This document shows, piece after piece, positions 44,600-55,501 of a stretch of DNA of 64,000 nt (position 1 is the first letter of the stretch; every line of letters begins with the position of its first letter). This DNA comes from Desulfobacterales bacterium HSG16 (GTDB lineage Bacteria; Desulfobacterota; Desulfobacteria; Desulfobacterales; HSG16): the NCBI GenBank assembly GCA_030377965.1, contig JAUCGE010000010.1, positions 1 to 64,000 on the forward strand. Reading direction: 5' to 3'. The notes under the pieces were generated by a model. That model was not told where the DNA came from. It did no database searches and saw only the letters and a program-made list of their open reading frames with translations. The position numbers were made by a program, and so were the translations under genes.

Positions 44600-45934
44600 A
44601 TGGCCGAAGTGATTCCGTTTTGTGGAATATTGTACAATCAGGAAAAGATCAATGATCTTTCAAAAGTTACCACCCCTCCCTATGATGTAATTTCTGACAG
44701 ACAAAAGGATGAATTTCATGACTGCCATCCAAATAATGTAATCCGTCTGATACTTGGACAATCGAAAAAAGATGATACAGACGATGATAATTATCACACC
44801 CGTGCTGGTAAATATTTAAACGAATGGATAAAAGAAGGCATCCTGGTTCGGGACAAAGAACCTGCCGTTTATCTAAATTCCACAACTTTTACCGTTGAGG
44901 GCAGAACTTTCGAACGTTTCGGACTGATCGCCCGGGTTCGGCTGGAACCTTTTGAAAAAGGTATAGTTCTTCCTCATGAGCGAACATTTTCAAAGATAAA
45001 ATCAGAACGTCTTAATTTGATGAAGGCCAGCCATGCCAATTTCAGCCCCATCTTTTCCCTTTATTCGGATGATGACAATATCATGGACATAATCCGAACG
45101 CATTGTGAAAACAATAAGCTGGATGCCTCATTTACTGACTCTGCGGGTCATGGGCAGAAGATGTGGAGTATTTCGGATCAGAAAACTCTGGCGAGAATTA
45201 CCGATCTGATGAAAGAAAAAACCATATTCATAGCGGACGGACATCACCGGTATGAAACGGCAATCGCTTACAGGGACTGGCTGAAGCAGACAGATCCAAA
45301 TTTTTCCGATGATCATCCAGCAAACTATGTCATGATGTATTTGAGCAGTATTGAAGATCCGGGGATGGTCATCCTGCCTGCCCACAGGATACTTTCCGGC
45401 GTTGATGAGACTGATTTGAAAAAACTTGCTTCATCCTGCAAACCTTATTTTCATATCGAATCTTTTCCCTTTGAAAAAGGAGGGCTGGAAGCTGCCAGGG
45501 ACAAATGGACGGCGGAATTGAAGAAAAATCGAATGGAAAATTCAATAGGAATATTCATGAAAGATGATCCCTGTTTTTATCTGCTCCGTCTTAAACAGGG
45601 GGTCATGAAACGTGAATTCGGCAAGGAGTCCGAACTGACGGACGCTCTTCTTGAACTTGATGTTACAGTCTTGACACGGCTCATTTTCATGGAGTTGCTC
45701 GGTTTTGATCAAGCCCGGCTCGACAATGAAAAGCTGATTTCCTATTCGAGCAGGGAGGAAGAAGCTGTAGAAGCTGTAAGTTCAGGTCGGTTTGACGTAA
45801 CCTTTGTCTTGAACGGCACAAGGATAGAACAGGTGCAGCGTATAGCAAAGGAAGGCAGGATAATGCCCAGAAAATCGACCTATTTTTATCCCAAAGTGAT
45901 TACAGGGCAGGCATTGAACAGCTTGAAAAGATAG
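44600..45934 (+). CDS. DUF1015 family protein
   Basis: 444 residues, full length for the DUF1015 family. The start MAEVIPFCGILYNQ, the PPYDVI motif, LPHERTF and IADGHHRYETA are the conserved blocks. Family members are widespread in anaerobes and are sometimes annotated as SerC-linked, but no activity is established. The 3' end is convergent with the TrmN6-like gene, 6 bp apart, with no clear terminator between. A single gene on the plus strand. Confidence 0.93.
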   Translation: MAEVIPFCGILYNQEKINDLSKVTTPPYDVISDRQKDEFHDCHPNNVIRLILGQSKKDDTDDDNYHTRAGKYLNEWIKEGILVRDKEPAVYLNSTTFTVEGRTFERFGLIARVRLEPFEKGIVLPHERTFSKIKSERLNLMKASHANFSPIFSLYSDDDNIMDIIRTHCENNKLDASFTDSAGHGQKMWSISDQKTLARITDLMKEKTIFIADGHHRYETAIAYRDWLKQTDPNFSDDHPANYVMMYLSSIEDPGMVILPAHRILSGVDETDLKKLASSCKPYFHIESFPFEKGGLEAARDKWTAELKKNRMENSIGIFMKDDPCFYLLRLKQGVMKREFGKESELTDALLELDVTVLTRLIFMELLGFDQARLDNEKLISYSSREEEAVEAVSSGRFDVTFVLNGTRIEQVQRIAKEGRIMPRKSTYFYPKVITGQALNSLKR

Positions 45935-45940
45935 ATAGGA

Positions 45941-46663
45941 TCAGGGTTCAAACATCTCTGCAACTTCATCTGTATAAACGTTTTCTTTCTTATAGATAAA
46001 AAGGGGCGGGTCCAGTTTCATACCGGGTCTGCCTCCTTTTGTTCCGCATACGATAACAAGTTTTGCTTCTGCGTCCGGCCCGCCGTGAATCGTCCGGACA
46101 TATTTGGGTTCAATCTTAAAACTCTGCATACATGACAAAAGTTCGGCCATACGCCATGACGGATAAATTATTAAGAATTTTCCGGAAATATTCAACAGCC
46201 TCCCTGCTGTAGAGACCACATCAGCAAGAGTTGCCGATATCTCATGGCGCGCACATGCTTTCTCACTGTGAGGGTTGAGCCTTCCTGAACCCACATTTCT
46301 ATAAGGAGGATTAGAAATCACCAGATTCGGGGTGTCAGGGAACAAACCAGCCTTTATATTCTTCATATCCATATTGAAAAGACGTACATTTTTTTCCATC
46401 TGGTTGGCTTTAATATTCTGTGCTGCAAGATCGAAAAGCCCTTTTTGAATCTCGATACCGTAGACAGGAGTATCCGGATTCCGATAAGCCAGAATTATGG
46501 GCATGATACCGCAGCCTGTTCCAAGATCAACAATCGTATCTGCCTTGATTTTTCCCGCTGCCCAGGCCAGAAGTACCGAATCGATGGAAAACCTGTAACC
46601 GTCAGGATTCTGCTGGACACTGACTTTTCCGTTGAAAAAAGTATTATCACATAAATTATTCAT
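45941..46663 (-). CDS. TrmN6-like methyltransferase
   Basis: 240 residues, Rossmann methyltransferase with SAM motif VDLGTGCGIMP, acidic loop YGIEIQ and catalytic NPPY (LVISNPPYRN). An N-terminal RFSIDSVLLA segment is typical of the TrmN6/YfiC group, which methylates adenine N6 at position 37 of tRNA-Val1. Substrate is inferred. The DciA-like gene lies 18 bp upstream, so the two form a short operon. Confidence 0.9.
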   Translation of the reverse strand: MNNLCDNTFFNGKVSVQQNPDGYRFSIDSVLLAWAAGKIKADTIVDLGTGCGIMPIILAYRNPDTPVYGIEIQKGLFDLAAQNIKANQMEKNVRLFNMDMKNIKAGLFPDTPNLVISNPPYRNVGSGRLNPHSEKACARHEISATLADVVSTAGRLLNISGKFLIIYPSWRMAELLSCMQSFKIEPKYVRTIHGGPDAEAKLVIVCGTKGGRPGMKLDPPLFIYKKENVYTDEVAEMFEP

Positions 46664-46681
46664 ATTGCATAAAATTGATTG

Positions 46682-46999
46682 TTATACCTGACCGACTTTC
46701 AAATCGATATCTGTGATGATTTTCTTGCCGGCGGCCTGGTTTATTTTATCGATCATATCCGGTTTCATGAACATGAGGTGATGGAGCAGGATCGAATGTG
46801 CAACATGAACGATCAGCACTGTTCCTTTCAGATAGAATGGCCGAGTTTCCTCAGCCACGGCTTTTCCCACGGTCTCTTCCCAGCGTTCCTTTATTTCAGA
46901 CAGAATGCTGCTGGCTTCAGGGCGCAGGGATTTTATGGTTTTATCAAGAATCAAACCAATATGTTCAAACGAAGATCGTTTTTTTTTTCGTGAATTCAT
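46682..46999 (-). CDS. DUF721/DciA-like protein
   Basis: 105 residues from ATG 46999 (a TTG two codons earlier is possible; neither has a good ribosome site). Basic N-terminus (MNSRKKKRSSFEHIG) followed by the DUF721 fold with WEETVGKAVAEETRP and LIVHVAHSILLHHL. DciA proteins load the replicative helicase in bacteria lacking DnaC. Role here inferred from family. Confidence 0.85.
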   Translation of the reverse strand: MNSRKKKRSSFEHIGLILDKTIKSLRPEASSILSEIKERWEETVGKAVAEETRPFYLKGTVLIVHVAHSILLHHLMFMKPDMIDKINQAAGKKIITDIDLKVGQV

Positions 47000-47161
47000 A
47001 AGCAAACGAATATATGCGGCAAATCCTCATGTCAAGCGCAAATCTTATGCCTGTGGCTTTTTGCTTGACTAAACGCTGGCGCTCCATTAGACATGTTTGT
47101 AAAAATGAGCAGTTGAAAGCAAATTCATAACCGTAAAAGAAACAGGGGATAAAATTGTCAT

Positions 47162-48217
47162 ATGAGTTGGGACTGGGACAAACTTAAAGAAAATCAACAA
47201 AACAGGGGAGATATGCCTCCCAATTTGAACGATTTTGATTTTTTCAAAAAAATCAATGATTTCAAATGGAGAGGCGGATCATTGGCGTTTGTGGTAATCT
47301 TGATTGCCATTGTTTATTTCGGATCTTCGATGGTTTACAGCGTGGGCTGGGATGAAGTCGGAGTGGTTCAGAGGTTCGGTAAATATAACCGGACAGAGGG
47401 ACCCGGACTCAATTTCAAACTGCCCAGGGGAATTGAAAAAGTTACAAAAGTCCCCAAAACCAGGATATATAAGGAAGAATTCGGCTTTTCTCAGGCACAA
47501 AGCGAGTCTCGATCCTTTTCTTCAAGATCCAAAACTAGCGATGTGAGCCTGATGCTGACCGGGGATTTGAATGTGGGAGTAGTACCCTGGATCATACAGT
47601 ACCGGATCAAAGAACCAAAAAACTTTCTATTTAAGGTTGCAAATGTCAGAAGGCTGTTGATCGATATGTCCGAAGCCACTATGCGTCTCGTTGTAGGAGA
47701 CCGAAGCATCAGTGAAGTGATCAGCAAGCGTGAAGAAATGGCTCATGAAGCACAGAAATTACTTCAGAAAGAAATGGATAAGGCCGAAGCCGGGATTTTC
47801 ATCGTTACTATCGAAATGAAACGTACCAATGTACCGGACAAGGTGCGATCATCCTTTAATGAAGTCAACCAGGCTGTGCAGGAAAAAGAAAAGCTGATTT
47901 ATGAAGCTAACAGGGAATATAACAAAGCAGTGCCTGCTGCAAAAGGTGAGGCTGAACGGATCATCAAATCGGCAGAAGGATACAAATTGGAAAGGGTCAA
48001 TCAGGCAGAAGGAGATGCAGCCTGGTTTACCTCGTTGTACAAAGAGTACACAGAAGCCAAAGATGTCACGAGGAAACGGCTTTATCTTGAGACAATCAGT
48101 GAGATGCTGCCAAAAATGGGAAAGAAATATATAATTGATGAAAATCAGAAGAACCTGGTTCCTCTGATGAATCTTTCCGGTATAAATCTTCCCGACATGA
48201 AAGGCGGTGTCAAATGA
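47162..48217 (+). CDS. hflK: HflK, SPFH-domain FtsH modulator
   Basis: 351 residues. Short cytoplasmic N-terminus (MSWDWDKLKENQQNRGDM), one transmembrane helix at about 38-63, then the SPFH/band-7 domain (VGWDEVGVVQRFGKY) and a long coiled coil (residues about 235-300). With HflC it forms a membrane ring around FtsH and limits its proteolysis. The stop overlaps the hflC start by 4 bp. Confidence 0.96.
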   Translation: MSWDWDKLKENQQNRGDMPPNLNDFDFFKKINDFKWRGGSLAFVVILIAIVYFGSSMVYSVGWDEVGVVQRFGKYNRTEGPGLNFKLPRGIEKVTKVPKTRIYKEEFGFSQAQSESRSFSSRSKTSDVSLMLTGDLNVGVVPWIIQYRIKEPKNFLFKVANVRRLLIDMSEATMRLVVGDRSISEVISKREEMAHEAQKLLQKEMDKAEAGIFIVTIEMKRTNVPDKVRSSFNEVNQAVQEKEKLIYEANREYNKAVPAAKGEAERIIKSAEGYKLERVNQAEGDAAWFTSLYKEYTEAKDVTRKRLYLETISEMLPKMGKKYIIDENQKNLVPLMNLSGINLPDMKGGVK

Positions 48218-49179
48218 AATCGAGTATAATAAGTATCGTATTTGTAATCGGACTGGGGGTGGGAATCGTTTCGTTCTTTCTTTCCGCTTTCATAGTAGAT
48301 GAGACAGAACTTGTTGTAATAACACAATTTCAAAGAATTGTGGGCAAGCCTGTAACTGAACCTGGCTTATACTTCAAGATACCTTTCATTCAGAATGCAC
48401 GGTATCTGCCGAAAAACCTTCAGCAATGGGATGGTGATCCGGGAGAAATTCCCACGGTGGCAAAGAAATATATATGGGTTGATACCTTTGCTCGATGGAA
48501 AATTGTTGATGCCATCAAGTTTCTTGAAACTGTAAGCACAGTGGAAAGTGCACGTCTTCGACTTGACGAGATTATTGACCCTGCTGTTCGCAACTTTATC
48601 ACATCAAACAGCCTGATTGAGGCGGTTCGAAGCACTGATCGGAAACTTGATATTACAGAAGCAGGCCTGGAAGATCTGCAAAAGGAACAGCATTCTTATG
48701 AAGTGAAAATGGGACGTGAAAAAATTACCCAGGGAATCCTGGAGCAGGCGCGGCCCAAGCTCTCTCCTTTTGGTATCGAACTTGTTGATGTCAAGATAAA
48801 GCGAATCAACTATGTGGAATCGGTCAGAGAAAAAGTGTATGAAAGGATGATTGCAGAGCGCAGGCAGATAGCTGAAAAATTTAGATCTGAAGGTAAGGGA
48901 GAGGCCAGCAAGATCATTGGTGATAAAGACCGGGACTTGAAAAAGATTTTTTCAGAATCCTATAGGAAAGCCCAGGAAATAAAAGGTGAGGCAGATGCTC
49001 TGGCAGCAAAAATATATGCAAAAGCCTACAATGTTGATCCTGATTTTTATTCCTTTGTCCGTACCCTGAAAATATACAGGGAGGCTTTGGACAAGGATAG
49101 TCAACTCGTGCTTTCGACAGATTCGGAAATTTTCAAGTTTCTGAAAGGTAATTACAAGCCTGCGGCATCCAATCCGTAA
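48214..49179 (+). CDS. hflC: HflC, SPFH-domain FtsH modulator
   Basis: 321 residues. N-terminal transmembrane helix (IISIVFVIGLGVGIVSFFLS), band-7 domain beginning DETELVVITQFQRIVG, then a coiled coil and the conserved FRSEGKGEASKIIG segment. Translationally coupled to hflK by ATGA overlap. A terminator follows at 49240. Confidence 0.96.
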   Translation: MKSSIISIVFVIGLGVGIVSFFLSAFIVDETELVVITQFQRIVGKPVTEPGLYFKIPFIQNARYLPKNLQQWDGDPGEIPTVAKKYIWVDTFARWKIVDAIKFLETVSTVESARLRLDEIIDPAVRNFITSNSLIEAVRSTDRKLDITEAGLEDLQKEQHSYEVKMGREKITQGILEQARPKLSPFGIELVDVKIKRINYVESVREKVYERMIAERRQIAEKFRSEGKGEASKIIGDKDRDLKKIFSESYRKAQEIKGEADALAAKIYAKAYNVDPDFYSFVRTLKIYREALDKDSQLVLSTDSEIFKFLKGNYKPAASNP

Positions 49180-49239
49180 CATCTTTCCATAAGATGTATC
49201 AATCACATGGGATGTTTTTTTTGTGGGGAAATCTTGACG

Positions 49240-49276
49240 AAAAAAGCGCCATAACTTACTGACATGGCGCTTTTTT
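49240..49276. terminator. Bidirectional terminator between hflC and COX24-like gene
   Basis: AAAAAGCGCCAT and ATGGCGCTTTTTT form a 12-bp stem with U tracts on both strands, suited to stop hflKC on the plus strand and the small ribosomal-type gene on the minus strand. Confidence 0.9.
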
Positions 49277-49303
49277 AGTATAAAATAAAGGGAGACAAAA
49301 TAA

Positions 49304-49402
49304 TTATTTGCCTTTTCTTCTCTGATGCCTCGTACGGGCCAAAAGCTTGCGATGCTTATGCCGTCTCATTTTTTTTCTTCGTTTTTTCACAACACTACCC
49401 AA
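49304..49402 (-). CDS. COX24/AURKAIP1-type mini-protein, probable small-ribosomal-subunit protein
   Basis: 32 residues, very basic, beginning MGSVVKKRRKKMRRHKHRKL and ending RRKGK. TTG start is set by GGAGGTGG 5 bp upstream. The KKRRKKM...KHRKLL...RTRHQRR pattern is that of the AURKAIP1/COX24 domain; bacterial members are bS22-type proteins on the 30S subunit. It is easily missed because of its length. Confidence 0.88.
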   Translation of the reverse strand: MGSVVKKRRKKMRRHKHRKLLARTRHQRRKGK

Positions 49403-49519
49403 CAGACCACCTCCAATCCAAAAAATTTATTGATGATAAATAATGATAAAAAATTTTGATACCCCTATTTCAGATTTATTGCAAGCTTTTAAATTTATTT
49501 CGATCAAGGCATTGTCAAA

Positions 49520-50053
49520 ATGGATGATCTTTTTTATTTTGATACCCGGCAAATCAAGATTGTAACAGATTCTGTCTCAATGGCAGAAGAGCTTGTCAGC
49601 AACTTTTACAAGATGTCGGCAAGTCAGTGGACACAATTGAAATATGATGTGGTCACATTGGCGGATCTTGCTGAAAATGAGATAGTTTACGGACCTTTTG
49701 CACAGGTGATACGCTATGAAGCCAGGCAGAAGAATCGGTATCTTGGATCATCTTCCTTTCACTTTTATAAAATATGTATCCAGGACCATGCTATTTCAGA
49801 TGCGCTTGCAACTTATAAGCATATCGATCTTTTTCCTTTCAGCCTGTACATCATGGTTCATGAATTGATCCATGTAGTCCGTTTCAACAAATTTCTTCAA
49901 CATTTCGATGCCTCGGAAGAAGAGCGGGTTGCAGAAGAGGAGAGAGTGCATCGAAAAACCCGTGAGATTCTGGCTTCTGTCAGGGTAAAAGGCATGGATA
50001 AAGTTTTTCTGTTTTACAGACAATGGAAACAGCCTCTGGAATACTTAATTTAG
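49520..50053 (+). CDS. Hypothetical protein with HExxH motif
   Basis: 177 residues, no signal peptide. Contains HELIH at residues 114-118 within LYIMVHELIHVVRF, a zincin-like metal-binding helix, followed by Glu-rich helices (EEERVAEEERVHRKTRE) that could supply a third ligand. N-terminal part is mixed alpha/beta. I do not recognise a named peptidase family; it could be a metallopeptidase or a non-catalytic zinc protein. Divergent from the COX24-like gene; single gene. Confidence 0.75.
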   Translation: MDDLFYFDTRQIKIVTDSVSMAEELVSNFYKMSASQWTQLKYDVVTLADLAENEIVYGPFAQVIRYEARQKNRYLGSSSFHFYKICIQDHAISDALATYKHIDLFPFSLYIMVHELIHVVRFNKFLQHFDASEEERVAEEERVHRKTREILASVRVKGMDKVFLFYRQWKQPLEYLI

Positions 50054-50090
50054 CCTTGCAGCATAAGAAAGAAGAGAGGCTGAAGAACAA

Positions 50091-50126
50091 GTGGGACATG
50101 AAATTAATTTCATCCATGACCCTTAC
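50091..50126. repeat. Short palindrome related to the MITE arm
   Basis: Perfect 16-bp core ATGAAATTAATTTCAT with outer partial pairing (GGGAC...GACCC). The right half TTAATTTCATCCATGACCCT resembles the MITE arm at 44079-44098. It may be a deletion relic of the same family. Confidence 0.6.
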
Positions 50127-50264
50127 ATTATTTGATTGAAGAAAATGACAGATCATTCCTTGACAACCTGAAAACAAGCTCTATATTTTTTCCAGAACAG
50201 CAGACAGGCCGGGAATTAAACATCCCGGATTCTATAATTTTTTTCGATAAAGGAGAGGGTGCAA

Positions 50265-50537
50265 ATGCCGATTTATGAATATGAATGCGAACAATGCGGA
50301 AATGTTGTAGAAGCATTACAGAAGTTTTCCGATAAACCGTTGACAGAATGCGGAAATTGTTCAGGCAGCCTTCAAAAACTTATCTCTCAAAGCTCTTTTC
50401 ATCTCAAGGGAAGCGGCTGGTATGTGACGGATTATGCAGGGAAAAAACAAGGGGCCGACACAGAGGTAAAAAAAGAATCGAAAAAGACAGATTCAAAACC
50501 GGATAAATCTGCGAAAACTTCTGATAAAGCAATTTGA
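50265..50537 (+). CDS. FmdB-family zinc-ribbon protein
   Basis: 90 residues from ATG 50265 (AAAGGAGAGGG upstream; the GTG six bases earlier would add two residues before the conserved MPIYEYEC start). Zinc ribbon CEQCG...CGNCSG, then SFHLKGSGWYVTDYA and a Lys/Asp-rich tail. Typical FmdB putative regulatory protein of deltaproteobacteria; function not established. Confidence 0.9.
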   Translation: MPIYEYECEQCGNVVEALQKFSDKPLTECGNCSGSLQKLISQSSFHLKGSGWYVTDYAGKKQGADTEVKKESKKTDSKPDKSAKTSDKAI

Positions 50538-50566
50538 TAAAAACCCATTTTATTTTTTTCTCAATG

Positions 50567-50612
50567 CCTGGTTAAATGAAAACCTGGTAAATGAAAACCT
50601 GGTAAATGAAAA
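50567..50612. repeat. 15-bp intergenic tandem repeat upstream of groES
   Basis: Three units of CCTGGTAAATGAAAA (first one 16 bp) lie about 130 bp before groES. Not coding. Could affect the promoter region; no factor site recognised. Confidence 0.85.
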
Positions 50613-50737
50613 CTCTTTTTGTTTTTGACAAATAGAGTTTACAGAGAGAGAAGTGTGGTTACAGTTGCACAGATTTTTTTTGGCCAATAACTTATTGTAC
50701 TCAATATAAAAAAACATCGAAAAAAGGAGAAAGTAAA

Positions 50738-51025
50738 ATGAAACTGAGACCTCTTCAGGATCGAATCCTGGTACAGCGTGTCAAAGAAGAAGAAACAACC
50801 AAAGGCGGAATAATCATTCCAGATACAGCAAAAGAAAAACCGGCAGAAGGCAAAGTTACTGCAATAGGCAGTGGCAAAGTCGGCGATGATGGCAATAGAA
50901 TCCCTATGGATGTAAAAGAGGGAGACAGGGTGCTGTTCGGTAAATATTCCGGAACAGAAGTTAAGGTTGAAGGCGAAGAGTACCTGATTATGCGCGAAGA
51001 TGATATCCTTGGAATTATTGAATAA
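50738..51025 (+). CDS. groES: Co-chaperonin GroES
   Basis: 95 residues, complete. [15 protein letters not shown] start, mobile loop with [12 protein letters not shown], and [21 protein letters not shown]. Preceded by AAAAGGAG. First gene of the groES-groEL operon; no CIRCE element was seen in the 200 bp upstream, so control may be by sigma-32 or other means. Confidence 0.98.
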   Translation: MKLRPLQDRILVQRVKEEETTKGGIIIPDTAKEKPAEGKVTAIGSGKVGDDGNRIPMDVKEGDRVLFGKYSGTEVKVEGEEYLIMREDDILGIIE

Positions 51026-51038
51026 TAAATACTTATGA

Positions 51039-52712
<1,674 letters not shown>

Positions 52713-52783
52713 AATTGTTGGAGCCACTTATACGGCGACACTGACATCATATCGTTTATTCGTTCAATAAAATGAATAATGAA

Positions 52784-52816
52784 AAGCCCTTATGCCATTG
52801 GCATAAGGGCTTTTTT
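52784..52816 (+). terminator. Terminator of groES-groEL
   Basis: 13-bp perfect stem AAGCCCTTATGCC / GGCATAAGGGCTT with a 3-nt loop, then TTTTC. Confidence 0.93.
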
Positions 52817-52925
52817 CTTTATATGCACTAATTGTCTATTGACTATTGATGGTTTTTTAAGGCATTTATAAAAATATAATCAAGAGCGGCTATACTCTTT
52901 CAGATAATAGGAGAACCAATACAAA

Positions 52926-54155
52926 ATGGATAAGCCAGGCGGGTTTTGCAATATTTTCATACGGCTCGGTATTTTTTTTCTTTTTTTCCCCTGTCTTTCA
53001 GTTGGCGCTCAACAGGATTTTCAACCTGTTCTGGACAAACAAACTGCTCCCAGGCACTATACAGTCCAGAAAGGTGACACTCTATGGGGTATTGCCGGCA
53101 AATTTTTCAAAGCTCCTTATGAGTGGCCGGGCCTGTGGAAGCAGAATATCAATGTTCCTATTCCGAATCCACACAGGATTTATCCCGGTCAGCGGCTTCT
53201 GATATATCCAGATAAAATGGTTATCGACTCAGGCCCTGGACATTCGAGAAAAATAATCCAAATCCTGGGTCCTGGAACAGCAAGTTCGTCTGATAATACT
53301 GCCGGAACACAGGATGAGTTTGTCGAATTCGATCAAAGCGTTGTCATACCAGACTTCACCTCTCAACCACCGGTTCCGCCGGACGCTTTTGATGCAGATG
53401 CGACATTTGCCGATCCTTCAAAACCTTACAGCCAGTCAAAGTTCGGACTCCGACCCGGAGAATCAGTTTTTACCTATCCGGCTATAAACAAAGTGGGATT
53501 TGTCCGTAAAAAAAAGGCCGCTGCACATGGAGAAATATATAAGGAAATTGGCTCAAAAAGTATGATCAGTCATAACGATTTTGTCTACATACGTGAACTC
53601 GGAAACTCCCCTTTAATAATAGGCCGCCTTTATACAACATATCGTAACACTGCTACAGTAAAGGATGTGGCTACCAATAATTTGATCGGCACACAATATT
53701 ATCTGACAGGTATCCTTGAAATCAAGAGAATCGAGTCTGGATTGGCTGTCGGGCAGATAAAGCAGTCTTTCAGAACTATTTATGCAAAGGACAAGATCAT
53801 TCCTTATATTGAGAGATCACCGAATATCCCTTTTCAAGAAAGCAAGGAAGAAATGATCGCAAGAATCGTTGAAAGTGAAGAACACACAGAACTGCTTGGA
53901 GAGCATGATATTGTGTTTCTGGATAAAGGGTCTGTTCATGGTATTGAACCAGGCCAGAAATACAATATTTTTTATCAGACAAAATATACAGCAAAGAAAA
54001 AAACTATGAGCAAACACCAGCCGGATTTATTACCTCCAGAGGATTTCGGAACGGTTATTGTGCTTCATACGGAAAAAACAACTGCAACAGCTTTGATCAC
54101 AAATTCAACAAGAAAAGTTACAATAGGTTCCATGCTGAGGAATCCAAATCATTGA
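52926..54155 (+). CDS. Exported LysM-domain protein
   Basis: 409 residues. Hydrophobic N-terminal signal (about 10-29, IFIRLGIFFLFFPCLSVGA) then a LysM domain at about 44-93 (YTVQKGDTLWGIAGKFF...YPGQRLLIYP), which binds peptidoglycan. The remainder (about 130-409) is beta-rich with no named domain; conserved-looking pieces are GLRPGESVFTYPAINKVGF and DIVFLDKGSVHGIEPGQKY. Similar LysM proteins are common in Desulfobacterota next to lytic enzymes; function not known. Confidence 0.88.
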   Translation: MDKPGGFCNIFIRLGIFFLFFPCLSVGAQQDFQPVLDKQTAPRHYTVQKGDTLWGIAGKFFKAPYEWPGLWKQNINVPIPNPHRIYPGQRLLIYPDKMVIDSGPGHSRKIIQILGPGTASSSDNTAGTQDEFVEFDQSVVIPDFTSQPPVPPDAFDADATFADPSKPYSQSKFGLRPGESVFTYPAINKVGFVRKKKAAAHGEIYKEIGSKSMISHNDFVYIRELGNSPLIIGRLYTTYRNTATVKDVATNNLIGTQYYLTGILEIKRIESGLAVGQIKQSFRTIYAKDKIIPYIERSPNIPFQESKEEMIARIVESEEHTELLGEHDIVFLDKGSVHGIEPGQKYNIFYQTKYTAKKKTMSKHQPDLLPPEDFGTVIVLHTEKTTATALITNSTRKVTIGSMLRNPNH

Positions 54156-54323
54156 AGTATTTTATTTTTATATAAAATGCAGATGCTGCTCCCATTATTT
54201 TTTATGGAAGGGTTCTTAGAATATCTGGTTTCCATGACATAGCTGATACCATTTTTAAAGTTTCTATCGAAGTACCGATTGCTGTTGCAAAAAAAAAGTT
54301 AATCGTTTATGCATCCCTATTTT

Positions 54324-54917
54324 ATGAAAGGGGATAATGAACGGGAACCACATATGCCAATCAAGCTCTGGAACAAAGTCAAGTCCATATTCATTACATT
54401 CTATAAAAGGTTGCTTAAAATAAGAGGGCAGCCAAGGGAAATTGCACTTGGATTTTCTCTGGGGATCTTTATCGGGATGACACCCTCTATGGGATTCCAG
54501 ACCGGAATTGCCGTATTTTTTGCAAGCCTTTTGAAATGGAACAAAGTATCTTCTGCTATAGGTGTCTGGATATCGAATCCTTTTACTGCCCCGTTTATTT
54601 ACTACACGACATATATAGTCGGTGAAAAATTGATGCAAATGAGCAATATCGATACTCAGGGAATTGCATCCAAGGCGTGGGCAATTACCCTGGGAGGTGC
54701 AGTTATCGGACTTCCTCTGGCTGTTATTGCTTATTATTTTTGCTATTCCGCTCTTTGCCGATATCAGGAAAACATTCAAAACAGCCTTGCAAAGCAGAAG
54801 GAAAAATTTGTTCAAAAAAAGGAAAAGATCGTAGAGAACGTGACAAAGAGAAAAAAAATGAAAAAGAGAAAAAAACAGATGAAAAAGAGAAAAAAACAGA
54901 TGGCCGAACGAAAATGA
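54324..54917 (+). CDS. DUF2062 membrane protein
   Basis: About 197 residues. Start is uncertain: ATG 54309, 54324 or 54354 (MPIKLW) are all in frame. DUF2062 core with REIALGFSLGIFIGMTPSMGFQT and WISNPFTAPFIYY and three hydrophobic helices. The C-terminal tail is a run of KKRKKQM units made by 21-bp repeats (54858-54902). The stop overlaps the ATG of the lytic transglycosylase. Confidence 0.85.
   Translation: MKGDNEREPHMPIKLWNKVKSIFITFYKRLLKIRGQPREIALGFSLGIFIGMTPSMGFQTGIAVFFASLLKWNKVSSAIGVWISNPFTAPFIYYTTYIVGEKLMQMSNIDTQGIASKAWAITLGGAVIGLPLAVIAYYFCYSALCRYQENIQNSLAKQKEKFVQKKEKIVENVTKRKKMKKRKKQMKKRKKQMAERK
54858..54902. repeat. 21-bp tandem repeat at DUF2062 3' end
   Basis: Two exact copies of ATGAAAAAGAGAAAAAAACAG plus a partial, encoding basic KKRKKQM heptads directly ahead of the stop codon. 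Confidence 0.93.
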
Positions 54918-55501
54918 GAGTTTGGATTCTATCTTTGTCGATTCTTTTCCTTATAGGATGCTCGTATGCGGAAGCTGGAGAATCTTTTGCTGGATTTAAC
55001 AGGATCAAAAAATATGACAGACATTTTTCCAAATATTCCAAGCGGTATTTCGGACCCGGATTCGACTGGCGATTTTTTAAAGCTCAGGCAATAGCCGAAT
55101 CTCGATTGAAACAGGATGCCAGATCTCATGTCGGGGCAGTGGGAGTCATGCAGATCATGCCCCGCACATTTAAAGAGATCAAGAAAAAAAATTCTGCGAT
55201 AAAAGGGGGCCTGCTTAAAGCAAAATGGAATATTGCCGCAGGCATATGGTATGACAGAACTCTATGGAAAATATTTACAGCCAGACGGCCATTTCAAGAC
55301 AGGGTAAAGTTCATGTTCGGTTCTTATAATGCCGGTAAAGGCACTATTATTAAAGCCCAGAAAAAAGCCGCCAAAAAAGGACTCAACCCGAATCTCTGGC
55401 AGTCCATAGAAAGTGTTTTACCTGAGATCACTGGCAGGAGAAGTTTGGAAACACTTAAATATATCAAAAAAATACAAATAATCAAAAGGGTGCTGCGATA
55501 A
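54914..55501 (+). CDS. Lytic transglycosylase, probable lipoprotein
   Basis: 195 residues from ATG 54914, which overlaps the previous stop (ATGA). A lipobox-like LFLIGC near residue 17 suggests an outer-membrane lipoprotein. SLT domain with catalytic Glu in AQAIAESRLKQDA, GAVGVMQIMP and FGSYNAGKG, the three Slt/MltC-type motifs. It cleaves peptidoglycan glycan strands. A longer upstream frame is out of line with the lipobox and is rejected. DUF350 gene follows with 1-bp overlap. Confidence 0.92.
   Translation: MRVWILSLSILFLIGCSYAEAGESFAGFNRIKKYDRHFSKYSKRYFGPGFDWRFFKAQAIAESRLKQDARSHVGAVGVMQIMPRTFKEIKKKNSAIKGGLLKAKWNIAAGIWYDRTLWKIFTARRPFQDRVKFMFGSYNAGKGTIIKAQKKAAKKGLNPNLWQSIESVLPEITGRRSLETLKYIKKIQIIKRVLR

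Noticed and set aside
50540-50737. CIRCE operator upstream of groES
   Set aside because: No TTAGCACTC-N9-GAGTGCTAA inverted repeat or near variant was found.
54677-54913. Upstream extension of the lytic transglycosylase frame
   Set aside because: It overlaps the DUF2062 gene out of frame; the lipobox signal begins at ATG 54914, which also overlaps the previous stop as ATGA.
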